NCBI GenBank assembly: GCA_013400115.1
Contig: VXBP01008282.1
Coordinates: 255,929-319,928, forward strand
Reading direction: 5' to 3'
DNA: 64,000 bases
Source: Rhinopomastus cyanomelas
Taxonomy: Eukaryota; Chordata; Aves; Bucerotiformes; Rhinopomastidae
Shown here: positions 25,201 to 39,233 of the stretch, piece after piece
Position numbering within the stretch: position 1 is the first letter of the stretch
How the letters are laid out: each line of letters starts with the position of its first letter
Made by a program: the position numbers and the translations under genes
The notes under the pieces: generated by a model
Databases searched by the model: none
The model's input: the letters and a program-made list of their open reading frames with translations, nothing else
What the model was told of the DNA's origin: nothing

Positions 25201-28200
25201 CAGATATTTTGTGTGCTAGAATCTAGCTGCAAGTGAAGCAGGGATGAGGCTTGGAACATGTCCCAAATCTGTGAGGGGCACATATATTTCACTGCTTGTT
25301 CAGCTGGTAGCAGTCTGTGTGAAGTTATTTGAGCATTCACTTTAAATTGTAAAGTTTTGCTAAATGAGTTTCCTTGTTAAGTTCTTTTTTGTGGACTAGT
25401 ACCTGGCTCATAAAACTGGGCTCATCTTTGTCACAAGCCTCATATTCCTAGGATCAATAAGTGAAGTGTATCTTACAACAGGACCCTGTCCTCATGATTT
25501 TTAGAAGCAGTCAGTTCCACTACTACAAAGTATTCTTGGCTTTTGGGATGAGCGAGATGAGTGCATTGGCCTTGACTTTTTTTCAGACTGAGGAAAGAAA
25601 TCCTCAACCAGATACATGAAAAACAAGATGTTCTTTGCTCCCAGTCTGTCCCACCTAGCATACAAATAGAATGGAAATAGTGTGAAGAAACTTAGACTCA
25701 CTAACTGCACTGTATTTGGCCATTAAAGTTTTAACTGATTAGGAAGCAAAATTAATTTGAATGTTTAATTCCTAGAAGGCAGGCATTACTTTGCCACAGG
25801 AAATAAATTGTGATGTCTGTCATTTCATTACCTTGAATTCTAGCCTGCACTTTCTGACCACGTGCAAAATAAAATAAACCATGTGTCGTTTACCTCCCTC
25901 ATGAATAAAATAATATATCAGGGGCAGTTACTGGTTCATCCTTTAGTGCTATGTGATATTCAGCAAACTGGGCATGTTTGTGAAAAGAGTAAAGAAAGAG
26001 CCAAGCAAACACCAAAGGGTGGCCAAGGTGCCCTCAGGTTGACTTGCAGCCTGAATGTTCATACTGCTAAACAGTGTGATAAAGTTTATGTTCCATCAAT
26101 GTGTGAATGTGCTCTTTGGAAGTGTTTTTGCTTCACGCCTGAATAATCAGCAATAAAGAGAAGAGGCACAGTATGTGAAGCAGATCCCACTCAGCCACTC
26201 CCTTATGTCCTTTCTCTGCATGGTGTCAGATGATGGATAAGATTGTGACCAGTGGTCACCTACTGGTTGTTTGTTCAGTAAAAATGATACTGAAATGCCA
26301 GACATTTAACTTTCACCCCACTCCCTCTTATTAGAGTCTTTTTCCTTTTTTTGTAGAAGAGAATACTAGGTAGACATGCTCAAGGCAGAACCTCACCGTG
26401 AAGTGATGCCGCAAAGCACGACATAAAATATAAATTGAGAATAACTCTGCTTATTGAAAATTTGCAGATTATTTGAATACTGGATTCTAGCTACCATGCT
26501 TACCAGAGCACCTTGTAAACAATGAGGATGTGATTTTAAGGTTTAAATAGTAGGCTTAAACACACAACAAAGTAGTAGTATGCCAACCCCTTCACCTCCT
26601 GGATCAGTACATGCTACAAGCAAGATCAAAAGCAATCACTTTTTTCCCCCCCTCAGGAGCTGAGAAGTTTTAGGAAATATTTGGATTTTGTTGCATGAAA
26701 GGGGGGCTGAAGAACAAATTTGGTAAGGAATAAAGGTCCTTCACTCCAGCTGGTCCTCTAGAGATTAGAGGGGGCTAGGGGCAGCTGGTATGACATCAGC
26801 CTTCGTGAGCAGCCATCAGACTACACTAACAGTACTCATTTACTATAGGTCCATCATTGGACATTCACAAATCAGCCCTTAAGGTGTCTGCCTGGTCCTC
26901 TTTCTAGGGAGCAGAAAGCACTATAATCCTTTAAGGGCTACAAAGAAACAAACATACAAAATAAATACAAACAGTGAGTCCACCGAGGTACATTTTCTTA
27001 CCATGGCAGAGCTGGGGTCTGGAGAGGAGGACATGAAGACTCATCGAGATGCCCTTTTTATGATCTTTTGTTGTCCTTTCTCCTGTACCACTCTCCTCAC
27101 TCCATCTCACTCCTTCCAGCCCCAAAAAGGGCTGACATTTATATTTTGTCACGTGTGTGTGACTGTAGACAAAAGTTTCACTGGAGGGTAGCAGTAAGAA
27201 CAGAGATTTTGACAGGCTTTTGATTAGCTTATCGGTGTCCAGCTTTTGTGTCCACCACTCTTCGAGGAAGAGAGACTAAGAACACTTGGGTCCATCTTTC
27301 TGTGTCAATGCAGATCACTGCCTGGAAGCCTTCACTCCCTCAGGCAAGGTCTGACTTTAGACAATAAAATGGATGCTTATCTTTCTGTTGACCCAGCTGA
27401 TGCTCTTCTGATGACTTCTTCCTTCTTGTGATGTGCTCCCCAAAAGTTTTTGTGAGCATTTTTTTTTTTGAAACCTGGGAACAGAAGTCCTGGAGATTTT
27501 GTCACGATTCAAGGTTTGTTTTTCAGCTAGAAGTAATACAAAACTCAGATTTGGGTAAGTAGATGCATGTTTGGGACTTTAACCAAAGAAAACCCTGTGT
27601 TCTAAGCCTTCAGAGGTTACAAAGGGTTGAATTCAGCCTTGCTTGCCTGGAAAAATTCTAACTCTATAGAAATTCATTCCACCCTGAGAAATGATTCACT
27701 CTGCCTTTCTAAGTGTCAATTGACTCATCCTGTTGGAGAAGTATGGACTATGGATAGTCAGAATCTCCAGGTCCTCAAAGGTTGATCTTGGTCTCAAAAG
27801 TGTGTTCAGGCACTAGGTCATTCATTTGGTTGTAATGAGTTTTGTTTTTTTATTAGAAAGCTAATATCTGACCAAATATCATAAACATATGGGAATGCAA
27901 AATGCAAGTAGTATAACACAGAAGGCTAAACTGAATCTTGAATACAGGTAAAATACAAAATAGATGAGGTAAATTATTGAAAAACAGTGTTAAGTGTTGT
28001 TAAGAACCTAAGAATCCCTCTTTGCAAAGATTATAGATGCTTCCACTGGTTATATGGGATCTGAAGTTAGTTAACTCTTTCCAAGCCTATAGGAACCTGT
28101 CTTCAGGTAAATTCCTCAATGATACCCTTCAAGTCCTGACTCATGAATGTTTAGAATTGAGGGCTACGCTGTAGAAGCAAAAGCATTGTTACCTGAAACT

Positions 28201-30207
28201 TGTATGTAGCAGAAATAGAGAGAAAGGAATCATAACTGGAGTATACAAGAGCATATATTATTGTGAACTCTGAACCCCTGATTCTAATGGGTAGACTGGG
28301 GGCTAACAAGCAAATAAAATTCCAACTGTCAAGCACAGAGTCAGGCTGCAGTACCACACTTTGTTTCATTTGTCAACAATTCTGTCAGTCTTGCAGTTAG
28401 AAGCCTGAAGACAAATTGACTAAGCTGTTACCTCACTTTATGATTAAGCCTGACATATATTTCAGGTAGAATGTGAATCAAAATGAAAATTTGCAATGCT
28501 TATTGTGTTTGGAGATTGCAAATCCACAGAGCAACATGAGAAATAAGAGCACTCAAAAATCTTTAGCAGGAGCTGCAGACTGCTAACAGGATAGGAGTTT
28601 CTGAGAAGAATCCTGAAAGTACCAAAAAGCCAAGACAGTCTTCTCCATCTGTCATGGAGTCTTCAGATATACAATAGAGAAAATAACCATGACAAATAAG
28701 TGGAATCTTGCATAAGTTTGGGGTTGATTTGGTTTGTTTTCTAAACTGTGGACCATTTGCACCTTGCAATGTTCACTGACCAAGAAAAACAGTTACTAGA
28801 TTGGAATGAAGTCAAAATTTTATACTATGAACTATTTCAAATGATACTATATAAACATCATGTAATGTAAATGTGTTTTATTACAAATCACAATAGAAAA
28901 GTCCTATAGATAGGAGAAAATGGGAGCAAAGAAGGAGGAAACAGGTCAATTTATGACATGTGAAGCTAAGCAGTTGCACAATTATGTTGGTTCCAATCAG
29001 TGCTTTGTTCTTCATTTAAAATCATTAAGGAAATGATTAAGGAAACCCAGTTGTACTTTGCTGAGTTTCCACAGTGTAAAGATTTTTTTGCAGGTTTTTT
29101 TTAAAGAAAGTTCCTGAATAACTAAAAATAACAAATATACAAATGTACCTGCTCTGCATGTGTGAGAAACAATATTATGAGGGTGAGGGAACTGTAAAAA
29201 GTGATGTGTTGTATCTAATTCATCTGATAATTTTTCTTCTCACTCAATCATATCTTAAAAAATATCTAGCCTTCACTGGACTCATATTTAGATTCCTTTT
29301 CTCTAACAATCATCATCCATATTCATAAAGACCAGTGGCTCTGAGGAGCATGGCTGCTGTTAGAACCCAGTGGCTCCCGTACGGCACTCCCGCTAGTGCA
29401 GTATCACATACCCTTAATTGATGTAATGACATTGTGCTGCTTTACTCATCTCATGCTACCATGAAAGTTGGCTTATTGCCTGCTTCAAATAATTTAAGCT
29501 TGTCAAAAGAATGAGGTAAATGTGGCTTTCTGGAACAGTAATTTGTTAAGTGCCTATCTGGCAGATTCTAGTTTCTGAAGTCATGTACTACACAGGGGAT
29601 ACAGGATAACTTTATAACTTTCTGTTCCAACTCCATAAATGCACTGGGACTGAATTAGAACAGTCATTAGCACAAATTCTTCCTGAAAACCTAAGAAGGG
29701 TTTAGGGTTTTCACCTAGAAAATTATGTGGAACAGCAATGTAAAGCAGCATTTTTTTTTAAATATGAAGGATTTCTTTTTTTTAACTTTGTAAGCTCAGT
29801 CCCTGAACCTGTTCCAAGGGAATCACACTGTCGCATGTGCAGTTCCTTATTCTGACAATCCTATAGCCCCATCAGTTTCTCATATTGATGGAATAATTTT
29901 CCACAAATCCCTTAGAGATTAATGTTTTTATTCAAATAAATGTAAGAAATTACTTTCAATATGACATCAGAAGCAGTGTTAGGTAATAACAGCTCGGCTG
30001 TCTCACAGATTCCACTACAAGACTTTCTCGGAAAACTGATTGAATGTTCAGAGTGATTTTTCTGCAAATAAATAGATAAAGAATTTTTTCAGTCTCCCAT
30101 TAAAAGTGAATGTTAGATTAGTTTAAACAAGGGGCTGTAGCAGCCTCACTATTTAAAATAGGAATTTAAAATCCATCAAAAACCTGTTGATGTAACTGTA
30201 ATAAAGT
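19237..30207. other. Long repeat-poor noncoding stretch
   Basis: Nearly 11 kb without any CR1 copy or other repeat I can recognise, apart from short homopolymer runs. No exon with convincing splice sites and protein content was found. It contains the GC-richer block 23337-23861, described separately. Confidence 0.5.
23337..23861 (+). other. GC-rich block with a 174-codon ORF of unknown nature
   Basis: This is the longest ORF of the window. The translation shows no domain I recognise. The central part (about 23560-23650) is a purine- and GC-rich run in which gctgtgctgcaggga-like text occurs twice (near 23574 and 23627), so the long frame may result from a partial internal duplication. The end of the ORF is AT-rich and hydrophobic. 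Overlapping minus-strand ORFs (23202-23506) exist. It could be a decayed retroelement, a noncoding exon or chance. I would not call it a gene. Confidence 0.25.
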
Positions 30208-30275
30208 TATCACAGTATCACTGTAATGATAATCTTGGAAAAGACCTTAAAACTCATCCAGTCCAACATAAATGA
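30208..30275 (-). mobile_element. Old CR1 3' end
   Basis: The plus strand has tatcacagtatcactgtaat, atcttggaaaagacctta and actcatccagtccaacat, a decayed reverse complement of a CR1 3' UTR and tail. The remainder is not alignable by eye, so it is either very short or very old. Confidence 0.75.
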
Positions 30276-32532
30276 AGGTTATGAACTGTCACCTCATAGT
30301 TCAGATTTTCTTATGACAGTGGTACTCAAGGAGCTGATTTACCTCCATGGCAAGAGGACTTGGACTGAGACCTGTAGAACTGTAATTTTTCATCTCACAA
30401 CTAATTTGATAAATCATCACATTTTTGCTAAGACACTAGCAAAGACACAGTGAAACTGCCTTATTTAGACTTTTTTTGTAGAATGTCCCTTAGTTCTTAT
30501 AAAGACTTGTATGAATTCCATAAGGCAGACAGGAAAAAAGACTCTTCATGCCCAAGATAGGCATCCCAAGTGAAGTGATAGGGATAATCTTTTATTTCTA
30601 TGAGACTCACTCGCAAAACTAAATTTAAAAAATAAACCAAACTCACAAAAGTTCCCTTTCTGATTACTCACGGTTGAAATAAATTTATATGACATTGTTG
30701 ACTGACCAAACCCTTCTTTTGTTTCCATTTTTTCATATACCTAAATGACATTAAATTATTTGTCATTTGTCATTAAATTAATCCTGTCAACAAAACATGA
30801 AGGAGAAGGTTCTGATTCTCAACTATCAAAAAATAAATCTGGAAACCGGCAAAAGACACCACAAATTGTGACTGTGATTATCTGGAGTACACAGGGGCAG
30901 AAAAGAACCTTTCTGGGAGTTATTTGAAAATGGCTTTGTAGTGAAATCTATTAGAATTTTTTCATTAGCTGAAATAATTCTATTGTAGAGTCTGCGTACA
31001 AGAGGAAAAAGTAGAAAACACTCACAAATTTACTTTAAAATATGTTTTGTTCTGAATTCTTACTCTATGTTTGAAATCTATTTAAATGTTAATATTCTCA
31101 AGAAAGAAGCAAATTAATTGTAAGAAGTGTAATGTTTATTTTTCCTCATAACAAACTTTTATTGATAACTTCAGCTAAGGACATTTTACAGTTTATGTGT
31201 ACCAGTCCAAGAATCTTGATATTCTGCGAAACTGGTCCTCTGCAATTTGAAAGGCAGCAGCAGTCCAGGGGCAAAGTATAAAAGTGGATTTAATATGATT
31301 TACATTTTTAGCTTTTGTTATTTTATTGCTGATGTTCTAAGAAAAATGAAACTAAGACTTTATTCTGTTCATTTTTTGGAGTGTTACCTTTCTTGGGACT
31401 TCTTTGAAATAGTGGTATTTAAAATTAAATGCAGGGCTACTTTAATTTCCTACAGGAAAATCCCTTAAAATTTGGCAGATACATTTTAAAAAGCCCCTCA
31501 GGAACTCAGAATAAAAAAAACTTACCGTCATCTTTTTTTCCCCCCTATCTGCAGCAGTATGGTCTCTAAATTCTACTGAATATGTAAAAACTTGTAGAAC
31601 AATCTATGAATTTTTAAAAGGGTCAGTTACACAATAATAGAAGTTGGTTTTCCCATGAGCACATTCCTAATACCCTTCTGAAAACAGGCCTCAGAATAGC
31701 AAAATATAACTTTCTTTTGGAAGTTTCATTTTCATTGCTACAGCCTAGATACTTGTGGCAAACACAGAAGAGGAAAATTTAGTCAGTAATTGTAAAGTGG
31801 AAGAACAGCTTTAATTCGTAACAGAAAATTGAACCATGCATATTAAATACAGGATTAGATTCTAAATTATAAATCTTTCAGGTTTCCATTAAATATAACA
31901 ATATCTGCAAAGACAATATTTAAATTACTAAGATAAGTGTCTGTTGTAAAGAAGGGACAGGGGGCAAAAGCAATTTTTCTCTCCTCAGTTCAGACTTATT
32001 CCCTGGGAGCTCCATGCCAGCCCCAGTCGAGTTCCTTTAAGCACCTCTGATGACATTAGCAATATTAGAAGCAGATGCATCCCTTTCACCTATACTTGTG
32101 TGCACATAAACATGCTGATGGCTCTCTTACTTCACAGCCTTATTTTTCCACCACTATGGTATCAAACCCAACTCTTTTCAGTAAGCTGCAACCTTATTGA
32201 AAACATTGCACTCCACTGAGACTCTTCATAGCTTCCTCACCTTCTCACAGCATACTTCTGTCATTTAGACTAAGGCCCAAAGCCCAAATCCCACACCATA
32301 GTTTCCTTCCATTCAGTTGTCTTTTCAAGCTACAACCCTCTCTCCAAGGCTTCAGTTACGTGTTCTCTTCTACTGCTAGTTGCTTTATAGTAGAACCCAA
32401 GTATGTCCCACTCATGTGTAGATAAGTGTTCTCAATCAGCTTATCTTCCATCTTCTGCTGGAGGACTAAGTGGATTTAGCCTAGGTGGGACTTAGTCTTT
32501 TTGTAAATTATTTTAGAATCATTTGATTCTTC
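30276..32532. other. Unique noncoding DNA
   Basis: No gene or repeat recognised. From about 31970 to 32420 the plus strand is pyrimidine-rich, with no identifiable content. Confidence 0.55.
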
Positions 32533-32600
32533 ACAGAATGTTACATGTTGGAAGGGACCTCAAATGATGATCTAAGTCCAACCACCCCTGCTGGAGCAAC
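32533..32600 (-). mobile_element. CR1 3' end, short copy
   Basis: The plus strand reads ttcacagaatgttacatgtt, ggaagggacctcaaat, gatctaagtccaacca, ctgctggagcaa. This is the reverse complement of a CR1 3' UTR with the ggacttagat variant, also seen in the SINE tail at 39589-39656. Only the 3'-most 70 bases are recognisable. Confidence 0.85.
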
Positions 32601-32707
32601 TCTTTCATTGGATCCACATATACAGAGGCATGTTTTGCTGTAAGGAATTCAGTCAAGTCATGAGATAAGTCTTCCGTTTGATTTGTCTCAATTTGACTGA
32701 TGTGCTG

Positions 32708-32900
32708 TGAGGGTCACGGAGCACTGGAACAGACTCCCCAGGGGGGTCGTGGAGTCTCCTTCTCTGGGGACTTTCAAGGCCCGCCTGGATGCGTTCCTCT
32801 GTGATCTGTGTTAGATAGTTTTGTCCTGCTCCGGGAGGGGGGTTGGACTCGATGATCTCTTGGGTCCCTTCCAACCCCTAACATCCTATGATCCTATGAT
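32708..32900 (+). mobile_element. CR1 3' end, CpG-rich and probably young
   Basis: Sequence from gagggtcacggagcactgga through ccaggggggtcgtggagtct, cgcctggatgcgttcctctg and the 3' UTR ggttggactcgatgatctct, then the tail atcctatgatcctatgat ending at 32900. CpGs are present at several positions where older copies have TG or CA. It lies about 100 bases from an inverted CR1 tail (32533-32600). Confidence 0.95.
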
Positions 32901-35900
32901 GGGTACAATTCTATATTGTAAAGCTAGTTTAAAGGATTTCCTGCATTTCCTGTCTGCTTACCTCTCCCCTCCCACTTCAATTGACTCTCCTGTCAGTTGT
33001 GTTGATACTGCTGTTTGAAATGACTCATTATAAATTACATCAGTGAAATCATCTAAAGAAAAAAAAAATCAAGGAAAGGTTTAAATCTTTTTTCTTCAAA
33101 CATCTTTTCCTCACAATAATCTTCCAGCTTTACCCTTCTTTAGGTTGCCTCCAGCTAATAGAGTTTTTCCTGCAATTTTTTCCTGCAATCAAGGTACCTG
33201 AAGGCTGACAATTATTTAAATTGTGAAAGGACAGAAAGGTCTATTTTAAAGAGCCCGTCTGGCTAGCTGCTCACATCATAGCTCCCTGGCTTCTACGTTA
33301 TACAGCCAGGCAGTGTCCTTGTTCACTGGCATCTGATTTCTAATAAGGGAGCTACAATTGCAATATTGCTCCTACGAATGGAATTACAGAGAATGGACAC
33401 AAAAATATTTAGTCCCCTTAATTGCTATTAGGCTACTGCAAAAAGAAATCTATATCTTACTGATATGTGTAAGGAGAACTGATGGATGTGATGTTTGCTA
33501 TGCTTTTTCACCTTGAACTTCATGTATAGTGACAATATTAAAAAAATGTTTCCACATATCTCAAAGCATTTCTTTATGCATTTTTAACCCATGTGACTGG
33601 TCACTCATCTCCCACATGGATTGTCTAATGAAGTTCACCGTAAGGTCTGATACCTGTTGAGAGCAGCACCATGAGTTCAAAGCAACAGCACCAGGAAGGG
33701 CAAGGTGGCCTTGAAGTGCCATTGTGTAACCATGACCACATGCAAATTACTGTGTCTGACAGCCATTTACTTTTGCTTGACAGTTTCCTCAGAATCCAAT
33801 GATATATGTGGTATAGATTAAACCTCTGAGCTGGAGGGTACGAGACATCAGCTTACCCAAAAAGGCTATTGAAAAGGATCTGTGAACAAATAGACTGTTG
33901 AAGCTCCTGCATGGTACAGGAGGTGCCCACACTGTGATGGAGAAGGATGAGCACTCTCACCATAAACTGGGTAACCAGTTGTTCTTGTTTGCTCAGAGAT
34001 TCATGATATTAAGAGTTATGGGTTAATAAGTTATGAAATCTTGTGACTTGAATGGTGAATAAGTGAATTAATGTGACAGATTAATCTGGGCATGAAAGGG
34101 ACCAGGCTCCTGTTTGTCATGTTTGTTCATTATATGTCTTCATGAGAAAGCATAAAGCACAGAGTATGTGGCCCTGTAAATCTGAGAGATCTGGATGAAC
34201 CTTAACAGCCTACTAAATTGTTACTGCTAGCTTTTCTTGTTTATCATGTACAATATGGAAATTTTCCTTTCTGTAGGCTTTCAGGGGACTAAAAATATCT
34301 CCTGAGAAACAAAATTCAGTGGTCCTAAAATAGTTTTGTAGAAGATCTGTATGAACAATTGTTGTCTATTTAAGATGAGCTGCTAAAATGATCCCCTACA
34401 AATAACTTGCTTTCTCTGGAGGGTTCACAGCTTCACACACAAATCCAGTCAACTAGTACCCAGGAAGGCTTATGCAGTGTTGTTTGCTGTCTTCAAAACT
34501 GTCTTAAAGCAATCACAGTGACAAACTGTCATCATAGTTTGAGTGTCAATCAAGAGCCCAACCATTCTCAAATTTGCACCAAAGAATGGGCTTCTAAAGA
34601 GGCTGAAAGGAATTTGTTGATTCTTGAGGTGCCTTTTCATCCCTTCCTTGTAGGAAGCCTTGTGGTATTTCCTTGCTTCCGTTCTCATTGCAGAGCACAT
34701 TCCAAGTTACAACAGTTGGGACTGCTCCAATTTAGTTTCAGCAGCTAAACCAGAGGATGTGTTCCAGAAGCACATGTTTGTGTAGTCAATGAGATGCTAC
34801 TGCAGCATAGTCTAAAATAAACTTTTCATACCAGATATATTGTGTGGTGAATCTTCTAACTCTTTTGTTCTCCCATTGACTACTATACTGCTTGTTAACA
34901 ACGATCTAGAATTAAATGTGGGATTCTTCTGGGTTATGAGCAGAGGGAAAAGATTGGAATAATTTTCTTGGTTACAGTCACCAGGAAATATTTTTATGAT
35001 CTTCAGCTGTGTGAAAACACAGTTTGATACAATATTTAAGGCTTAATTAATTTTAAACATTATTAAACTCTGCCTAGAGGAATTTATAAGTACTTTAATT
35101 CTAGGTGTACAATATACCTATGTCAGGCAGAGTGGAACTGAGTAATGATTACTTATTAAAGTTCTACAGTGCAGATAGATGGAGTTTTTTAATTGCTAGT
35201 CTTCATGTGAGTGCTTTTTGTTGGGGTTTCAGCTGCTGTTTGCACTTGCTCATTTGTACGTTTATATATACAGTGATTATGTGATGTATGCGTTGCACAT
35301 GCTAAAGTTAAATTTACCTGACAGATTATGCCAATACAGTGAGTTAATCTGGTCTGTCATTTTAAGACTACGGTAATTTGTTTCAGGCAATATGAACTTG
35401 CTCTAGACAGTGTCAAATAGTTCCAGCCAGACTGAGCTTTCCTATTTTTGTGGGGTTTCTCTCCATTTATTTGGCCTATGCCTGTGATCCCTGACAATTT
35501 TATAGGTGCTCTTAGATGAAATATTTATTAATGTATTTCCTTACATATCTTTTCACTCCACCAAGAACAGAGTTTTTCAAAATCAAGCTATTTCCCAGCA
35601 AGGTGTTTTAGCCAGAGTCCAGTAAAAGCCCTTCTGAGCAGAATACTCCGTGTAGAGTTATGTACACCTGCAGACACACGCACACAGCTTTCCTTTTGGA
35701 AAAGTCTCATCTAAGTACATGCACCAGGTTAAGATTTGTGTTTAGATGGAACAGATGGCACTAAGCCTACTCTGAAGCTGCACCTATCTCAGAAGCAGTA
35801 CTGAAGAGTTGTATAGCCAAATACATTCAACAGATTTGGAAAGAATGAGACCTTCTATACAGACCTAAACAAACACAAGAACCAATCCCATAAATTACAA

Positions 35901-36085
35901 GAATAAAAGAAAATGTTCCATGTGAACTTTGCAACTGCCAAAATGCCTATCCCAGTGAGCAAGCTAGGACATGTATGGTTGACCTGGTTCATTAATTCTT
36001 ATTGGTTATTTAAAGTTTGGGTCAGGTTTTAATGATTAGGAGTTTATTGGCTTACAGTGAAAAATAGGTTTAGGTATGCCCTGAA
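32901..36085. other. Unique noncoding DNA
   Basis: No repeat or gene recognised. The 113-codon plus ORF at 34407-34748 and the opposite-strand 76-codon ORF at 34470-34700 have no recognisable motif. Confidence 0.5.
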
Positions 36086-36153
36086 AATTGGACGTGATGA
36101 CCCCCCTGGAGGTCCCTTCCAACCCCTAATTATCTGTGTATACCTCTGTATGT
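36086..36153 (+). mobile_element. CR1 3' tail fragment
   Basis: The text attggacgtgatgacccccc, tggaggtcccttccaacccc, taattatctgtg matches the terminal part of a CR1 3' UTR and a degenerate tail. No upstream CR1 sequence is recognisable. Confidence 0.75.
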
Positions 36154-38804
36154 GTTCTCCCCATGTGTTGGAAGGAAAGAGTGACAAAAACATAAATTGC
36201 CCACCACAAAGGCTTTTGGAATTTCAGTGATATACAGCACTGCTCAACTAGAGCATGGCACCACTAAAACTTGGCTTGTCACCCCCTGACATTTTGTTCA
36301 ACATAAAACTCAAAGTAATAGTATCCCCTCTCTTAGATGCTGAAGCATCAATGAGTTATAGCTGTGTAAAAGACAAATACAGTATAAGAACATACAAATA
36401 CATACGTTTTCAAGAATTCCATCACCTTCAGAAGAAGCTGAGTATTCATAAAATGAACAATATTCTATGGAGACTCATCTCATTATGCTCTTTCTATAGT
36501 TAGTAGAGATCCTTCTCAATTGAATAGCTAACACAAGCTGGATGTTTTCCTGTGGCATTTTTACAGACCCAGGCTTTAGATTAACTAGTTTCTTTCCTTT
36601 TACCAGATCACCAAAAAAGACTGTTATCTGTAAAGTGGGATATTTTGTATTTTTTTTGGAAGGAAACTGTAGTTGTAACGTAAGAGAACAGAGACAGATA
36701 ACTGAAAGGAATAAGTCCTGACAGGGTGGTGACACAGTGAACTGTCTAGAGCACTTTTTTCCCCTGCACAGAAAAAAGTAATTTTTCTTTGAAAACATTT
36801 CTCTAAAGTTTAGTAGTAAAAGTGAGCGTGTAGACCAAGAACATGCACTCCTATTCTTTAGAGATCTTAATCTTCAAAAATACATGGAGAAATAAAATCA
36901 GTTCAGCAGAAATAATTAGGTCTCTATAGTTTTAATCAAGCTGGAGAAAGGATCTACTAAATCTTTGTCTGGATCCCTTGTGAAAACAGCCAAGACAGCA
37001 AAGCTTCTAGTCTTACTCTCATTGTGCTGACCTTCTCCATAATGCTACAGGAACAGTAAAAAAACCAACCATAGTGATTTTCATTGTTCCATATTCCCAG
37101 TCTGGTTTGTTTGTTAAAATTCCTGCATTTCATTAATTAATTTCATATTTGTAAGTCTCAGACCCCAATAACTGTTTCAGTTCAAGAAATATTTCTCTTC
37201 TATACCCTGAAAATTCCAGGAATTTAAATGAAAACTATTCATTCTGATGTCTGGCTTGGCACAACTTCACCCTCTCATAACTACTAGCACAGAAAACTTC
37301 AAATATGTAGATCAATCCTTCATGAGTCAATGACCTAGCAGTCTCCCTCATGAGTTGTGTTTGTTTACAGAATGTATTAAAAATTTCTTCATTTGCATAA
37401 TTCTGTAACTATGCAAGTTGGTTGCTATATCACATATAAATCACTGTGCTAGAAAGTACTGTACAATAAAATTGCTATATAGGAAACTGCTCAGACAAAT
37501 GAGTAGACAGAGCTACTCAAGAAATTCTACTGATCTCTCTACTGAATGATAGTGATGTCAGTTGTTAGATTTAGCACTGTCATGGATACCTTGAATTTTG
37601 CATCTTCTTATCGTATGGCTTTCAAGCACTGTCTCTGTTACTTTCAGTGATTTAAATAAGGATGCACTTATGACAAGCTATTCTACCTTCTCAAAATACT
37701 GATGCACTTCAGATTGAAAAGACTTATTTCTTTCAGGAGAGATTCCCTTGATAGTTTATTTATTAGTTCATAAATTCAGCTGAAATATTTCACTTGCCTG
37801 TATGCAGAAAAAACCTCATTATCATGACATTGAGATAATTTTTCTGTTTATGCAGGTAACATTACTATTGGCAAAAAATTTGCTTATAATGGGAATACTT
37901 TAAAAATTGCAAATCCTACTGTTACATTAATAGTAGCACAGTTTTTGAAGCATCCTGTTTATTGAATCTAAGCATTCTTCAAATCTGGATGAGAACAATG
38001 TGACATTAACTGCAAGAAGAAAATTATTAGGAAATACAGTTGACTTCATTTACGAAGGTACTTCCAAATATCAGATTTATGATACTGAAACTTGGAAAAA
38101 GAGACTACAATATTAGTTAATAAGAGGATTTTTGGGGTAAGCTCACTTCACTTGATGAAAACAAGCTCAGCTGGTGTACTTCACAGTGCCCACGAGAAGC
38201 TGGGAGCTTATCACCTTTCACTTTCGTAATGGATTAGCTATTAAGTTAGTATCAGTAGTTGGAGATTTCTCAATTTATATGCAATACCGAAAACACTGCA
38301 TTTCATGGGTATTGCTTCTGCTACAAGAGTTCTAATTTCATGAGTAGCAGATTGGGTGGGAGGCTATCAGTAACAGCCTAACTTGTTTGAATATTGGAAA
38401 TTGTGATTAATGACATTTCAGAACAGAGTGTAGAACACATTTAGATGCTGTTCTACAGAATGCTGCATGTTATAACGACATCTTTTTCTTCTGAGAACAC
38501 CAATTTACACTTATTTCAATAAAGAGAAGCTAGTAGAAAAAACTTATTTTATAGGTAGAACATACTGCTACCCTGTGGAATAAGGGATTTGTTTTTTTCT
38601 AATGAGATGTGAATTTTGCTTCAAGTAGGTGGACAAGGAGCTGGTACAGGGTAGTGGGTGGCACATAATCTGAAACCACAACTTATCTGTAGAAATGACT
38701 GCGGAAGAGAACTAAACTTTTAAGCCCACAGTAACAGACTTTCAGTTCATCTCCATATGGGAATAAGATTGAGGAAAGATTTATGTGGGCAGCAAATTAA
38801 ACTA
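36154..38804. other. Unique AT-rich noncoding DNA
   Basis: No gene or repeat recognised. ORFs at 36255-36503 and 36475-36798 look like chance frames. Confidence 0.55.
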
Positions 38805-39233
38805 TTTCACAGAAAATTAGGGATTGGAAGGGACCTCAAAAGATCATCTAGTCCAATCCCCCTGCCACAGCAGGATCATCTAGACCAAGTCACACAGGAA
38901 CACATCCAGGCAGGTTTTAAACACCTCTTGAGAAGGAGATGCCACAACTCCCTTGGGCAGCCCCTTCCAATGCTCTGTCACCACAAAGAAGTTTTTGCAT
39001 ATTTATGTGGAACCTCTGATGTTCCACCTTACCCTCATTGCCCCTTATCCTATCATTAGATAGCACTGAGAAGAGCCTGACACCCACCTTTCACATATTT
39101 ATAAAGATCAATGTGGTCACCCTCAGTCTCCTTTTTTCCATGCTAAAGAGACTTGCCTCCTTCAGCTTTTCCTCATAAAGGTGATGTTCCACTCCCTTCA
39201 TCATCTTCATAGGTCAGCACTGGACTCTCTCCT
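38805..39233 (-). mobile_element. CR1 LINE, 3' part
   Basis: The plus strand begins tttcacagaaaattagggat, then tggaagggacctcaaaagat, cctgccacagcaggatcatc, and ORF2 C-terminal sequence that includes ccttatcctatcattagata. It ends at aggtcagcactggactctct. The ORF2 frame is broken by indels, for example the short deletion around 38982. Same subfamily as 8831-9280. Confidence 0.95.

Noticed and set aside
32653..32874. 73-codon minus-strand ORF
   Set aside because: Antisense of the sense CR1 copy at 32708-32900 plus flanking DNA.
34407..34748. 113-codon plus ORF
   Set aside because: No recognisable motif, and an open frame on the opposite strand over the same bases suggests chance.
38757..39059. 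100-codon plus-strand ORF
   Set aside because: Antisense of a minus-strand CR1 copy.
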